From Sphingorhabdus sp. Alg231-15 (lineage in GTDB: Bacteria; Pseudomonadota; Alphaproteobacteria; Sphingomonadales; Sphingomonadaceae), in NCBI RefSeq assembly GCF_900149705.1, contig NZ_LT703001.1:3156001-3220000 (forward strand): DNA of 64,000 nucleotides, read 5' to 3'. A program made the position numbers and the translations under genes. This document shows positions 54,267-63,743 of the stretch, piece after piece; the first letter of the stretch is position 1; the number at the start of each line of letters is the position of its first letter. The notes beneath the pieces are model-generated. The model did not search any database. It was not told the origin of the DNA and saw only the letters and a list, made by a program, of their open reading frames with translations.

Positions 54267-54794
54267 ATGAAAACGTTTAGGGTAAAGATTGTAGCTCCGG
54301 CTATCGCAACGATAATGTTGCTCAGTGCATGCGGCGACAGTAGCGGATCAGAAGCTACGTCAGAAGCCTCCAGTGAAGTGGCCAGCGCACAGTTACCCAA
54401 TGGCATGACGATCAAGGAGCAAATTGAAGCGCGTCAGGGTCAGCTCGAAAAAGTGGGGGATGCGTTTAAGGCGATCAGCGACCAACTGAAAGCCGGCAGT
54501 CCCGATATCGCGATCATCCAGGAAGCCGCAGCAGCTGTGCCGGAAGCAACGCAAGGGATGGCGGACTGGTGGCCGGAAGGCAGTGGCCCTGAGTCTGGTG
54601 TCGATACAGATGCACTGCCTGGAATCTGGGAAAACATGGCAGATTTCCAAGAGAAGGTCGGCAATATGCAGGAAGCCGCTGCCAATCTGAACACCGCGGC
54701 ACAAGGCGGCGATATGGCGGCCATTGGCGAGGCGTTCAAAACCACGGGCGGCACTTGCAAAGCCTGTCATGACGATTATCGTCTGGACGACTAG
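54267..54794 (+). CDS. Cytochrome c' / c556-type lipoprotein
   Basis: The 175-residue protein has a lipoprotein signal (MLLSAC, modified cysteine about residue 22), then a Ser/Ala/Glu-rich linker and a four-helix bundle ending in the heme site CKACHDDYRLDD, with the CxxCH at the far C-terminus as in cytochromes c'. GGAGG precedes ATG 54267. It is followed after 6 bases by a cytochrome b561 gene, which would pass electrons between quinone and this heme protein. Confidence 0.92.
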   Translation: MKTFRVKIVAPAIATIMLLSACGDSSGSEATSEASSEVASAQLPNGMTIKEQIEARQGQLEKVGDAFKAISDQLKAGSPDIAIIQEAAAAVPEATQGMADWWPEGSGPESGVDTDALPGIWENMADFQEKVGNMQEAAANLNTAAQGGDMAAIGEAFKTTGGTCKACHDDYRLDD

Positions 54795-54800
54795 CGTGCG

Positions 54801-55463
54801 ATGACTTCCGATGCGGCGCAGACATTGGTCTGGGACTGGACGATCCGCCTGTTTCACTGGCTGATCGTCCTGCTCATCCCGCTTCTGTGGTGGACGGCTG
54901 AAGAAGGGATGATGGACTGGCACCGGCGACTGGGTCTGACCATGTTTGGGTTGGTTCTGTTCCGGCTGGTCTGGGGCATTGCAGGCTCATGGACGGCCCG
55001 CTTCCTGCCGATGATCCGGCGACTGAGGTCACTTCCTGCCTATGTTAGCAACCTTATCGCGCGTCGCAATCGTCCGTCCTTCGGGCATAGTCCAATTGGT
55101 ACATTGGCTGTCTTTGCGCTGTTGACGGCGCTTTGTATCCAGGTTGGAACTGGCCTGTTTTCTATCGATGTCGATGGCCTGGAATCCGGGCCTCTGGCTA
55201 TACTGATCAGCTTCAAGACCGGTCGGGAGATTGCCGATTTCCATGAACTGAACTTCGATATATTGGTGGTATTGATTGCGCTGCACATTATTGCCATCGC
55301 CATCTACAGGTTCGTCTTCAAGGACAATCTGATCCGGCCAATGGTGACGGGTCGGCGAGGCGATGTTGAGCCGGTATCGGCTGTTAAGGTCCAGCCCGTT
55401 GCCCTCATTGCCAGTTTCGCCGTCGTTGCCGCCAGTCTATACTTGGTGGTGAACGCCGGTTAG
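54801..55463 (+). CDS. Cytochrome b561-type membrane protein
   Basis: The 220-residue diheme membrane cytochrome starts VWDWTIRLFHWLIVLLIPLLWW, with the first heme histidine in the helix, then MMDWHRRLGLTMFGLVLFRLVWG, and FHELNFDILVVLIALHIIAIAIYRF with further histidines. Four helices are visible and a fifth lies at the C-terminus. Pairing with a cytochrome c' gene is a common bacterial arrangement for moving electrons from quinol to a periplasmic carrier. Confidence 0.92.
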   Translation: MTSDAAQTLVWDWTIRLFHWLIVLLIPLLWWTAEEGMMDWHRRLGLTMFGLVLFRLVWGIAGSWTARFLPMIRRLRSLPAYVSNLIARRNRPSFGHSPIGTLAVFALLTALCIQVGTGLFSIDVDGLESGPLAILISFKTGREIADFHELNFDILVVLIALHIIAIAIYRFVFKDNLIRPMVTGRRGDVEPVSAVKVQPVALIASFAVVAASLYLVVNAG

Positions 55464-55467
55464 CGGC

Positions 55468-57261
55468 TCAATAGCCTAGCGCCTGCCCGTCTTTTCGCAT
55501 TTCTGTAGCACCGCGATAGACGCCGGTTTTTGGATCACGGACAATAGCCTGATAGCCGCCGAACATTGCGCCGTTGTCGACACGTTTAACTTTGTGGCCC
55601 ATCGCCTTGAGCCGCTCAACCGTCGCGTCTGAAATGCCAGGTTCGACATTGAGCGTACCGAGCAAATCGGCACCAGTGCCGGCCAGATCCTGGGTCGGTT
55701 GCCGTCCACCATCATGGTTGAGCCGCGCCGCATCGCCTGCCTCCTGAAGGTTCATACCATAGTCCACCATGTTGATCATCACTTGCACATGGCCCTGCGG
55801 CTGCATGCCGCCGCCCATCAAACCAAAGGACATATAGGGTTTACCGTCCTTCTTCATGAATGCAGGTATGATTGTCTGGAATGGACGTTTGCCGGGCGCA
55901 TAGGCGTTGGGATGCCTTGGATCGAGCGAGTAAAGCTCGCCGCGATCCTGAAACATGAAGCCCAGCCCATCAGCGACCAAACCGCTGCCCATGCCGCGAT
56001 AGTTGGACTGGATCAGCGAGACCATCATGCCGTCCTTGTCGGACACAGTGAGATAGGTTGTATCGCCTTCGCCTTCCAATTTAGGCTCACCGGGACCAAA
56101 TTCCGGCGATGCTTTGGCCGGATCAATCAGCGCGAAACGTTCCTTGCCATAGGCGTCGCTGAGCAGCCATTCGAGCGGAGCAGGGGACATGTCCGGATCG
56201 GCATAGAAACGCGCAACATCTTCGAACGCGAGCCGCTTGGCTTCGGTAATATAATGCAGCACCTCAGCGCTACCGCGCGGATATTGAGCGAGGTCGACAT
56301 TCTTCAGGATATTAGCCATTTGCAGCGCCGCAAAGCCCTGGCTATTGGGTGGAAGTTCACATAATTCATATCCCTTGCGATAGGTCACGCAGCCCGGTTC
56401 TACCCAATTGCTGCTATGCGCAGCAAAATCTTCATAACGGAGATTACCGCCAATCCGTTTGAAATAGGCGTCCATCGTTCTGGCTATCTCGCCCTTGTAA
56501 AATACATCGCGGCCACCTTCGCCAATCTTGGTCAAAGTGCTTGCCAGATCGGGATTCTTGAAAATCTCGCCTTCCTTGGGCGCACCATTCGCGAAATAGG
56601 TCGCGCGTGCGTTGTCAAACTCCCCGATCATTTCGAGATTTTCTTCAAAGCGCTTGAGATTGCGCCCGAAATAATAGCCGATGACCGGCGCGATCGGATG
56701 ACCTCCATTGGCATAGTCAATCGTTGGCGCGAGGATATCGGCCATGCTTAGTTTGCCAAATCGCTCATGCATCTCAAACCAGCCATCCACCGTTCCCGGC
56801 ACAGTAACAGGAAGGGGGCCAAATGGCGGGATGGACTTGCGACCATCAAGCTGTTTTATGAAATCGTTATAGGACGTGCCCATCGGGCTTTTTCCAGACC
56901 CGTTCAGGCCATAGAGTTTCTGGGTCTTTGGATCCCAGATAATCGCGAACAGGTCGCCGCCAATGCCATTACCGGTTGGTTCCATAAGGCCAAGAGCCGC
57001 ATTGGCTGCAATCGCGGCATCGACAGCAGTGCCGCCCTTCTTGAGGATATCAATTGCAATCTGGCTGGCCAATGGATGGGCAGTCGCAGCCATGCCGTTG
57101 GCTGCATAAACCGGACTGCGGGCCCAGGCTTCACCCACCGGCCGTCCACCGCCGCCAATTTCCAATTTCGGCTTTGCGACAGCTTCTTCTCTCTCTTGCG
57201 CAGAGGCAGGTGTGATGAAGAGCATCGAAGCGAGCAAGGCTGGGAAGATGGTTTTATTCAT
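55468..57261 (-). CDS. ggt: Gamma-glutamyltransferase, secreted
   Basis: The 597-residue enzyme splits glutathione and other gamma-glutamyl compounds in the periplasm; it matures by self-cleavage. A signal peptide is present (FPALLASMLFITPASAQE). The nucleophile threonine is the first T of the DTTYLTVSD stretch, which starts the small subunit; the usual histidine of the TTH signature is Tyr here, as in YwrD-like forms. GNGIGGDLFAIIWD and SNYRGMGSGLVADGLGFMFQDRGELYSL fit the family. It is convergent with the b561 gene, 4 bases apart. Confidence 0.94.
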   Translation of the reverse strand: MNKTIFPALLASMLFITPASAQEREEAVAKPKLEIGGGGRPVGEAWARSPVYAANGMAATAHPLASQIAIDILKKGGTAVDAAIAANAALGLMEPTGNGIGGDLFAIIWDPKTQKLYGLNGSGKSPMGTSYNDFIKQLDGRKSIPPFGPLPVTVPGTVDGWFEMHERFGKLSMADILAPTIDYANGGHPIAPVIGYYFGRNLKRFEENLEMIGEFDNARATYFANGAPKEGEIFKNPDLASTLTKIGEGGRDVFYKGEIARTMDAYFKRIGGNLRYEDFAAHSSNWVEPGCVTYRKGYELCELPPNSQGFAALQMANILKNVDLAQYPRGSAEVLHYITEAKRLAFEDVARFYADPDMSPAPLEWLLSDAYGKERFALIDPAKASPEFGPGEPKLEGEGDTTYLTVSDKDGMMVSLIQSNYRGMGSGLVADGLGFMFQDRGELYSLDPRHPNAYAPGKRPFQTIIPAFMKKDGKPYMSFGLMGGGMQPQGHVQVMINMVDYGMNLQEAGDAARLNHDGGRQPTQDLAGTGADLLGTLNVEPGISDATVERLKAMGHKVKRVDNGAMFGGYQAIVRDPKTGVYRGATEMRKDGQALGY

Positions 57262-57623
57262 AGGATAATCCCTTGGGCTGGCGCTCTGCGTCCCCTGCAG
57301 CGCGGCGGATGAGGCTGTACTCTACTCACTCTGCGTGAGGCATCAACAGATTTCGGTCGTTCCGTGGCAAGTTATGATCAAGATAGCGCAACAATCACAA
57401 AGCTTGACTTCATGGCTTTCATCTCTATGTTGCATTGCAGCAAAGGCAGCTAGCTGTCTGGCGAACGTTCTGCGTGAGAGGTGAAAGTACATCTCGAACA
57501 TCGCCTCATTGCTCTTTTATTCTCCGGCAGCCTGATCACGCGGGTCGTCTTAACCGACGGCGGACGCGCGCATAGCAATGATGCTGTGCCGTAACACTCG
57601 CTGCTATTTTTAAGGTATTATTT
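57262..57623. other. Intergenic region between ggt and the DEAD-box helicase
   Basis: The 362 bases hold no convincing gene: all frames are short and lack ribosome-binding sites. Both flanking genes point outwards, so promoters for both must lie here. The last part before the helicase is AT-rich (TATTTTTAAGGTATTATTTT) and holds the AAGG that may serve its TTG start. I see no clear palindrome or RNA structure. Confidence 0.5.
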
Positions 57624-58967
57624 TTGACTTTATTTTCTGATTTCGCTCTGGCGAAACCTATTCAAACGCGTGTGGCCGAGGGCGGCTACACCAAACCATC
57701 GCCGATTCAACAGCAGGCCATTCCGCCGGCATTGGAAGGCAAGGATATTCTTGGCATCGCGCAAACGGGTACTGGCAAGACCGCCGCCTTTTCGCTGCCT
57801 TCGATCCATCATCTGCTGAACAACAAACGCAAGCCCGGCCGCAATGAATGCCGGATGCTGGTGCTCGCCCCAACACGGGAACTGGCGCGCCAGATTGCCG
57901 ACAGCATGACCGGCTATTCCAAAGGCCTTGGGATGTATGTGACATCCGCTTTTGGTGGTGTCCCGATCAACAGACAAAAACGCATTTTGCAGCGCGGCGT
58001 GGACGTACTCGTTGCGACTCCCGGACGTTTGCTTGATCTGGTTGATCAGCGCTGCCTCGACCTTAGCAAGGTCGAGATACTGGTGCTTGATGAGGCGGAC
58101 CAGATGCTCGACCTCGGCTTTATCGTGCCGCTGAAAAAGATTGTGCCGATGCTGCCTAAAAAGCGCCAGAGCCTGTTCTTCTCAGCTACAATGCCTAAGA
58201 CTATTTCGGAACTGGCTGACCGGTTCCTGACCAATCCGATTCAAGTTTCGGTCGCACCGCAATCCACGACGGCGGAGCGCGTCGATCAACGGGTTACCTA
58301 TATAAATCAAGAAGATAAGCAGCGTCTGTTAAAAGACTTTGTGAACCAGGAAAACCCGGATCACATGCTCGTCTTTACGCAGACCAAACATGGTGCGGAC
58401 AAGGTTGTGAAAAACCTGAATGCGGTCGGCATCCACAGCGCTGCCATTCATGGCAACAAAAGCCAGCCACAGCGTGAGCGCGCGCTTGGCGATTTCCGCA
58501 AGGGCAAGATCAATATCCTGGTTGCTACCGATATCGCCGCACGCGGTATTGATGTCGATGGTGTCAGCCACGTGATCAACTTTGATATGCCCAATGTACC
58601 CGAACAATATGTCCACCGCATCGGCCGGACAGCGCGGGCCGGAGCTTCTGGTATTTCTTACTCGATGGTGGCTCCAGACGAACGCCAGTTCTTGCGGGAT
58701 GTGGTCAAACTTACCGGCGTGAAGCCTGATGTGATCGCTCTGCCAGAAGGCTATGACGAACCGGCGCGCGAAGAAGTGGCGCCGCGTATCTATGGTCAGA
58801 AGCCTAAAAAATATGGTGCAAAGCCGACACGCGGTGGTCCACCGAAAAACAAGCATAGTTCGCGTAAAGGACGCCCCGGCGGCGGCCCGAAAAAGGGCGG
58901 CCCCAAGCATTGGAATAACGGCGCGAAATCATTCAAACGCCGGCAGGCACGCAAAGCTGACGCCTAG
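57624..58967 (+). CDS. DEAD-box RNA helicase (RhlE-like), TTG start
   Basis: The 447-residue helicase has the complete motif series: Q-motif PSPIQQQAIPPAL, AQTGTGKT, PTREL, VLDEADQML, FSATMPK, and HRIGRTARAG in the second RecA domain. The C-terminal 60 residues are highly basic and Gly/Lys-rich (KPTRGGPPKNKHSSRKGRP), a non-specific RNA-binding tail. No ATG or GTG is available in frame upstream (a TGA stands at 57579), so translation probably starts at the TTG at 57624, after a weak AAGG. This suggests low or regulated translation. The gene overlaps the convergent CaiB gene by four bases. Confidence 0.94.
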   Translation: MTLFSDFALAKPIQTRVAEGGYTKPSPIQQQAIPPALEGKDILGIAQTGTGKTAAFSLPSIHHLLNNKRKPGRNECRMLVLAPTRELARQIADSMTGYSKGLGMYVTSAFGGVPINRQKRILQRGVDVLVATPGRLLDLVDQRCLDLSKVEILVLDEADQMLDLGFIVPLKKIVPMLPKKRQSLFFSATMPKTISELADRFLTNPIQVSVAPQSTTAERVDQRVTYINQEDKQRLLKDFVNQENPDHMLVFTQTKHGADKVVKNLNAVGIHSAAIHGNKSQPQRERALGDFRKGKINILVATDIAARGIDVDGVSHVINFDMPNVPEQYVHRIGRTARAGASGISYSMVAPDERQFLRDVVKLTGVKPDVIALPEGYDEPAREEVAPRIYGQKPKKYGAKPTRGGPPKNKHSSRKGRPGGGPKKGGPKHWNNGAKSFKRRQARKADA

Positions 58968-60133
58968 TCGCTACGCAATGCTCTGGAATCTGACAGATGG
59001 GATATTTCCTCATCTGTCAGGCCGAGCCAGTCTTTGAGCGCGGCGACATTATGCTCGCCGCGTTTGGCAGTTTTGGCGCTGCTGTCGATACCGCTTTTCG
59101 ATTTTGAAAAACGATAGGGCGACTGGACAGTCCTCCGAGCATTGCCTTCGTCATCAGTGACATCGACAATGGTGCCAAGATGGTCGATGCTGGGTTGATC
59201 ATAGACATCCGGGCCAAAGGGATGCACTTCGCCCCAGGCCAGATTGAGCCGATCGAGCGTGGCGGTCAGCGCACCAAAGCTGTCATGGGACTGGATATGC
59301 TGTTCCATCGCTTCGCGCCGCAACCGCACCTTGGTCGGGATGTCTGCGCCTTCCGGTGTTGGGTCTTCAAGGCCATCTTTGGTTGAGAACATCAGCCAGA
59401 GCCATTTCATATCGCCTACAATCAAGATCTGACGATCTTCTGGGGCTTCCCAGACCAGCGTCTCGGGCGGTTTCGGCCAGATGTCATCAAGCGCGAAATG
59501 GGCATAGTCATCGGCGGAATGCAGAACGTTGAGCATCGCCAGGTCGATATGCTGCCCTTCGCCAGTCTGATCGAGTGTGCGTAAAGCCGAAAGGATCGCG
59601 ATGATCCCGTGCAAAGAGCTGTAGCTGTCTGCCATGGCAAATTGGATATCGGTAGGATGCCCGCCGCTCATCTGGGCCTGTCGGGCAATTAAACCGGTCT
59701 CGGCATGAAGGACAGGCGCATAGGCAGCTTTTTCCCGCTCCGGTCCGTTCTGACCATAGCCGGATATGGACAGCATCACGAGGCGTGGATTGACCTTCGA
59801 CAGATCCTCCCAGCCGACGCCAAATTTATCCATGATGCCCGGACGGAAATTCTCTACGACGATATCGGCCTCTGCGGCCAGTTTACGAACAAGTTCCGAC
59901 GCGCCCTCCGCTTTCAGATCGAGACAGATGTTCTGCTTACCGATATTCAGTTGCAGATAATTGCCGCTGACGCCGCTCTCTCGCTTAGCGAGTTTTCGGG
60001 TGACGTCACCTTCCGGCGGTTCAACCTTCAATACATCTGCACCGAGATCGGACAGCATTCGAGTGGCATAGGGACCCGCGACCACGCGTGAGAAATCCAG
60101 GACCTTGAGCCCTGTTAAAGGGAAATCTGACAT
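58964..60133 (-). CDS. CaiB/BaiF family CoA-transferase
   Basis: The 389-residue class III CoA-transferase starts LTGLKVLDFSRVVAGPYATRMLSDLGADVLKVEPP, the family hallmark. QFAMADSYSSLHGI near residue 170 includes the catalytic aspartate. Such enzymes move CoA between organic acids; the acid is unknown. It lies 12 bases after the stop of the coniferyl aldehyde dehydrogenase gene and could share its mRNA. Its 3' end overlaps that of the helicase. Confidence 0.93.
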   Translation of the reverse strand: MSDFPLTGLKVLDFSRVVAGPYATRMLSDLGADVLKVEPPEGDVTRKLAKRESGVSGNYLQLNIGKQNICLDLKAEGASELVRKLAAEADIVVENFRPGIMDKFGVGWEDLSKVNPRLVMLSISGYGQNGPEREKAAYAPVLHAETGLIARQAQMSGGHPTDIQFAMADSYSSLHGIIAILSALRTLDQTGEGQHIDLAMLNVLHSADDYAHFALDDIWPKPPETLVWEAPEDRQILIVGDMKWLWLMFSTKDGLEDPTPEGADIPTKVRLRREAMEQHIQSHDSFGALTATLDRLNLAWGEVHPFGPDVYDQPSIDHLGTIVDVTDDEGNARRTVQSPYRFSKSKSGIDSSAKTAKRGEHNVAALKDWLGLTDEEISHLSDSRALRSD

Positions 60134-60145
60134 ATCCGCCCGACT

Positions 60146-61603
60146 TTAGAGTTTCATCTGCTGCTTCATGGTTTTTTCAGTGGCATCACCATAAGGCGGC
60201 AAGAAGCCCGCAATTTTTGCGATATTCACTTTTGGTTGGCGATAGACAGCCTTGGCGTGGCTGAATTCCTTGAAGCCATCCGGACCAGTATAAGCGCCCA
60301 TGCCGGAAGGGCCAACGCCGCCAAAAGGTAGGTCATGTTGGGCAATGTGGAAAATCACATCATTAACCGTTACGCCACCGGAAATGGTGCGATCCAGCAC
60401 CTTGCGCTTGTCAGACTCCGTTTCCCCGAAATAATACAACCCCAGCGGACGATCATGGTCGTTCACATAGTCGACAACCTCATCCAGGTTGCGATAGGTT
60501 TTAACCGGCAGTACCGGGCCAAAAATCTCCTCCTGCATGACACGCATGTCTTCATTGACATTTTGCAGCACCGTGAGAGGCATCTTGTTGCTGTTGGTGT
60601 TCGAGAAGTCCTCGTCACCTGGGTTGACCACAGTCTGTTTTGCCCCCTTGGCAACCGCATCATCAATCAGACCCTGCAGGCGTTCCTTGTGCCGGCCGTT
60701 GATTACTGACGTATAATCGTCATTCGCAATCATCGTCGGATATTGCTCTGCAACATTATTGGCGATCCCATCGACTACGGCCTGTTCCTTGTCCTGCGGC
60801 ACCATCAGATAATCCGGCGCGAGACAGATTTGTCCGGCATTCATCATCTTGCCCATGGCAATGCGTTGGGTCGCTTTCTGTACATCTGCATCGGGGCCGA
60901 CAATAGTCGGTGACTTGCCGCCAAGTTCCAACGTAACGGGCGTCAGGTTCTGTGCCGCGGCGGCCATGACATGCTTGGCAATCCCACCACCGCCGGTGAA
61001 GATCAGGTGGTCCCACGGAATTTCGGAAAACGCCTTGCCGGTTTCCGGGCCACCTGTGATGACGACCATCTCTTCCGGAGCGAAATATTCGGAGACAAGC
61101 TTTTTCACCAGCTCTCCGGTTTCCGGACAGAATTCGGAAAATTTGATTATCACTCGGTTGCCCGCGCCGAAAGCGCCAATCGCGGGATCAAAGGCGAGGT
61201 TGATCGGGAAGTTCCAGGGGGAAATCACTCCGACAACACCCTTGGGCTGATATTCCACCGCGCCGCTGGCACCAAGCAAGCCAAGCGGAAAATCCGCCTT
61301 GCGCTTCTCCGGGCGCATCCATTTACGCAGATGTTTCTTATGATCCTTGGCATGACCGACCACCGACATCAGGTCGGTCATCACTGTCTGAACTGAGCTG
61401 CGATGCCCAAAGTCATTGGAGACGGCCTCGCATAGTGCATCTTTGTTTTCGATGACCAACTGCGCAGTCCGGTTGATCCGATCCATGCGGGTTTCATAGC
61501 TCACAGGCAATTGTGCATGAAAGGCATCACGCTGCGCCTGAAACGCGGCCATGATCTCTTCTTTGCTGACTTCGCCAGCCGCTGCTTCCAATGCTTCCAT
61601 CAT
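60146..61603 (-). CDS. calB: Coniferyl aldehyde dehydrogenase
   Basis: The 485-residue ALDH has the catalytic cysteine in NAGQICLAPDY and the general-base glutamate in TLELGGKSPTIVG. VEYQPKGVVGVISPWNFPINLAFDPAIGA and the short, HTPTL-free C-terminus match CalB-type enzymes, which oxidise coniferyl aldehyde to ferulate; related forms act on long-chain aldehydes. I chose ATG 61603, preceded by AGGAGAAGA, rather than a start 48 bases upstream. The gene lies between HpcH/CitE and CaiB genes on the same strand, suggesting aromatic or aldehyde catabolism. Confidence 0.9.
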   Translation of the reverse strand: MMEALEAAAGEVSKEEIMAAFQAQRDAFHAQLPVSYETRMDRINRTAQLVIENKDALCEAVSNDFGHRSSVQTVMTDLMSVVGHAKDHKKHLRKWMRPEKRKADFPLGLLGASGAVEYQPKGVVGVISPWNFPINLAFDPAIGAFGAGNRVIIKFSEFCPETGELVKKLVSEYFAPEEMVVITGGPETGKAFSEIPWDHLIFTGGGGIAKHVMAAAAQNLTPVTLELGGKSPTIVGPDADVQKATQRIAMGKMMNAGQICLAPDYLMVPQDKEQAVVDGIANNVAEQYPTMIANDDYTSVINGRHKERLQGLIDDAVAKGAKQTVVNPGDEDFSNTNSNKMPLTVLQNVNEDMRVMQEEIFGPVLPVKTYRNLDEVVDYVNDHDRPLGLYYFGETESDKRKVLDRTISGGVTVNDVIFHIAQHDLPFGGVGPSGMGAYTGPDGFKEFSHAKAVYRQPKVNIAKIAGFLPPYGDATEKTMKQQMKL

Positions 61604-61697
61604 TCTTCTCCTGCAAGGCGCCTTTAGCACGCCGATTATCTTTGGTTTCAATTGACCACTTAAACCATTTTTTTGCAGTTTGTCGAGGCAGAACGGC

Positions 61698-62576
61698 TTA
61701 TAGCGAAGCGGTCTCGATAGCCTCAGCCATAGCTATTGTCTGATTTGCTTGTTCCAGATGCAACAGCTCGGTCATTTTGCCGTTCACGGTAATAACGCCT
61801 TTGCCCGCATTGGCGGGGTCCCGAAACGCGGCAATGATCGCCTGCGCCTCTTCGATCTTTTCAGCATCAGGCGCGAACGTGCGGTTTGCGATCTCGATCT
61901 GAGAGGGATGGATCAGCGTTTTTCCATCGAAACCAAATGCCTTGGCCTGGCGGCATTCCTGCTCAAAACCTTCCGGATCTTTGAAGTCATTATAAACACT
62001 GTCCAGAATATTCACTCCAAAGGCACGGCCAGCCATGATTGTTTGGGCGATCGCAGGCGTAAACAGCTCGCGATCCTGCTCGGCATGCATTTCCTTGGCC
62101 AAATCATTGAAACCCATAATGAAACTTGTCAGACGGGTTGTTGCAGCTGTCTTGGCGATATCGGCAATGTTCAGCACCGCAATTGGCATTTCAATCATCG
62201 CCCATAGTTGTAAATCACCGTTCGCATTCTCACCATCAATCATGTCGGATATCTCAACAATATCCTTGGCGCTGCGCACTTTGGGAACCAATATGGCGTT
62301 TGCCTTGCTTGCACGGACAGCCTTTATGTCATCGGCAAACCATGGCGTATCCATCGCATTGACGCGCACAACCATTTCACGTTTTCCATAGCCACCGTCC
62401 GCCAGCGCGTTGCAAGCGGCATCGCGGGCATCCACCTTCGCGTCTGGCGAAACGGCGTCTTCCAAATCGAGAATGATCGTATCGGCTGCCAGTGTTTTTG
62501 CTTTTTCTAAGGCACGCGCGTTGGATGCCGGCATATACAAGCAAGAACGGCGCGGACGAAAGTTGGTGTCAGTCAT
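61698..62576 (-). CDS. HpcH/HpaI aldolase / citrate lyase beta-like (CitE) protein
   Basis: The 292-residue barrel enzyme has RRSCLYMPASNARALEKAKTL at the start, ILDLEDAVSPDAK (metal and CoA region), and GKTLIHPSQIEIANRTF near residue 215-231. It cleaves or forms acyl-CoA carbon bonds, as in malyl-CoA lyase, citramalyl-CoA lyase or CitE relatives. Which one is not clear by eye. It is the first of three leftward genes (with calB and caiB), 94 bases before calB. Confidence 0.92.
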   Translation of the reverse strand: MTDTNFRPRRSCLYMPASNARALEKAKTLAADTIILDLEDAVSPDAKVDARDAACNALADGGYGKREMVVRVNAMDTPWFADDIKAVRASKANAILVPKVRSAKDIVEISDMIDGENANGDLQLWAMIEMPIAVLNIADIAKTAATTRLTSFIMGFNDLAKEMHAEQDRELFTPAIAQTIMAGRAFGVNILDSVYNDFKDPEGFEQECRQAKAFGFDGKTLIHPSQIEIANRTFAPDAEKIEEAQAIIAAFRDPANAGKGVITVNGKMTELLHLEQANQTIAMAEAIETASL

Positions 62577-62729
62577 GACGCATTTCCTATCACCTCGACT
62601 GCCCCCGGAAAAGTATCAAATCCGGTATGTCTATACGATTTGTTAACCATAGGCTTTTAGGGCATTTTTAATGGTTTTTTTACGCGCTCGAAGGTTTGAG
62701 CGCACTGATTTGTGGGGACGGCAACCAAT

Positions 62730-63740
62730 ATGAAACTGATCATCCAGATACCCTGTTTCAACGAGGCAGCCAATCTGCCCGAAACGCTGGTTGCTCTCCC
62801 ACGCCAGATTGACGGGATTGATAGTATCGAGATCCTGGTGATTGACGATGGTAGTCGTGACGATACCAGCGCGGTTGCTCGCCGGTTTGGCGTCCATCAC
62901 ATTGTCCGCCACCGCACCAATCGCGGATTGGCTGCGGCCTTTCAATCTGGTATCAACAAAGCACTGGCCGAAGGCGCGGACATCATTGTGAATACCGACG
63001 CAGACAACCAGTATGAAGGACAGGATATCGGCAAGCTCGTCACCCCCATACTGGCTGGTGAGGCCGATATTGTGGTCGGTGATCGAGGCGTGAAAGACAA
63101 CGCCCATTTCGGGAAATTTAAACGGCTGCTGCAAAGGTTTGGTAGTGCGACCGTAAAGCGCCTGTCCAATACCCAGATTACCGATGCTGTGAGCGGCTTT
63201 CGCGCAATCAGCCGTAGCGCTGCACAGCGGATCAACATCACGTCGAGCTTTTCCTACACGACCGAAATGCTGATCCAGGCCGGGCGGAAACGGATGGCGA
63301 TTGTATCGGTGCCGATACGCACCAACGGCGCCGTGCGTCCTTCTCGGCTGTTCAAGTCCGTACCGCAATTCATTGCCAATACGGGTGCGACGATGATCCG
63401 CTCTTACGCGATGTACAATCCGCTGAAGGTTTTCGTGCTTGCTGGCAGCATCGCTGCCGTGATCGGTGCCGCGCCGATTATCCGGTTTCTCTATTTCTAT
63501 ACGATTGGTGAGGGCGGCGGACATATCCAATCGCTGGTGATAGGCGGATCGCTTATCGTTTTGGGCGTGGTTGCCATGATGTTCGGTGCCGTCGCGGATT
63601 TGGTAGGACGCAATCGCCAGTTGCTGGAGCAGACACTAGAGCGGCTGCATAAATTAGAGGACAAACTGAAATCTACCGCTGAAAATCCAGAGGTTCCAAC
63701 ACAACCGGATTCCGAAGCACCGCTGAGAAGGAGTGCTTGA
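62730..63740 (+). CDS. Family 2 glycosyltransferase (polyprenyl-phosphate sugar synthase-like)
   Basis: The 336-residue protein has a GT-A domain with IPCFNEAANLPETL, IDDGSRDDTSAVA and the metal-binding DAD in NTDADNQYEGQDI, then AVSGFRAISRSAAQRI. Two C-terminal helices (LKVFVLAGSIAAVIGAAPII and SLVIGGSLIVLGVVAMMFGA) anchor it. This is the DPM1/GtrB/ArnC type, which puts a sugar on polyprenyl phosphate at the cytoplasmic face. I took ATG 62730; an ATG 18 bases earlier (in frame, MGTATN) is less like the family. The next gene follows closely and may be its partner. Confidence 0.92.
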   Translation: MKLIIQIPCFNEAANLPETLVALPRQIDGIDSIEILVIDDGSRDDTSAVARRFGVHHIVRHRTNRGLAAAFQSGINKALAEGADIIVNTDADNQYEGQDIGKLVTPILAGEADIVVGDRGVKDNAHFGKFKRLLQRFGSATVKRLSNTQITDAVSGFRAISRSAAQRINITSSFSYTTEMLIQAGRKRMAIVSVPIRTNGAVRPSRLFKSVPQFIANTGATMIRSYAMYNPLKVFVLAGSIAAVIGAAPIIRFLYFYTIGEGGGHIQSLVIGGSLIVLGVVAMMFGAVADLVGRNRQLLEQTLERLHKLEDKLKSTAENPEVPTQPDSEAPLRRSA

Positions 63741-63743
63741 TCG

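Noticed and set aside
62643-63530. A 295-codon frame antisense to the GT2 gene
   Set aside because: The GT2 frame has the DxD motif and membrane helices; the antisense product has no motif.
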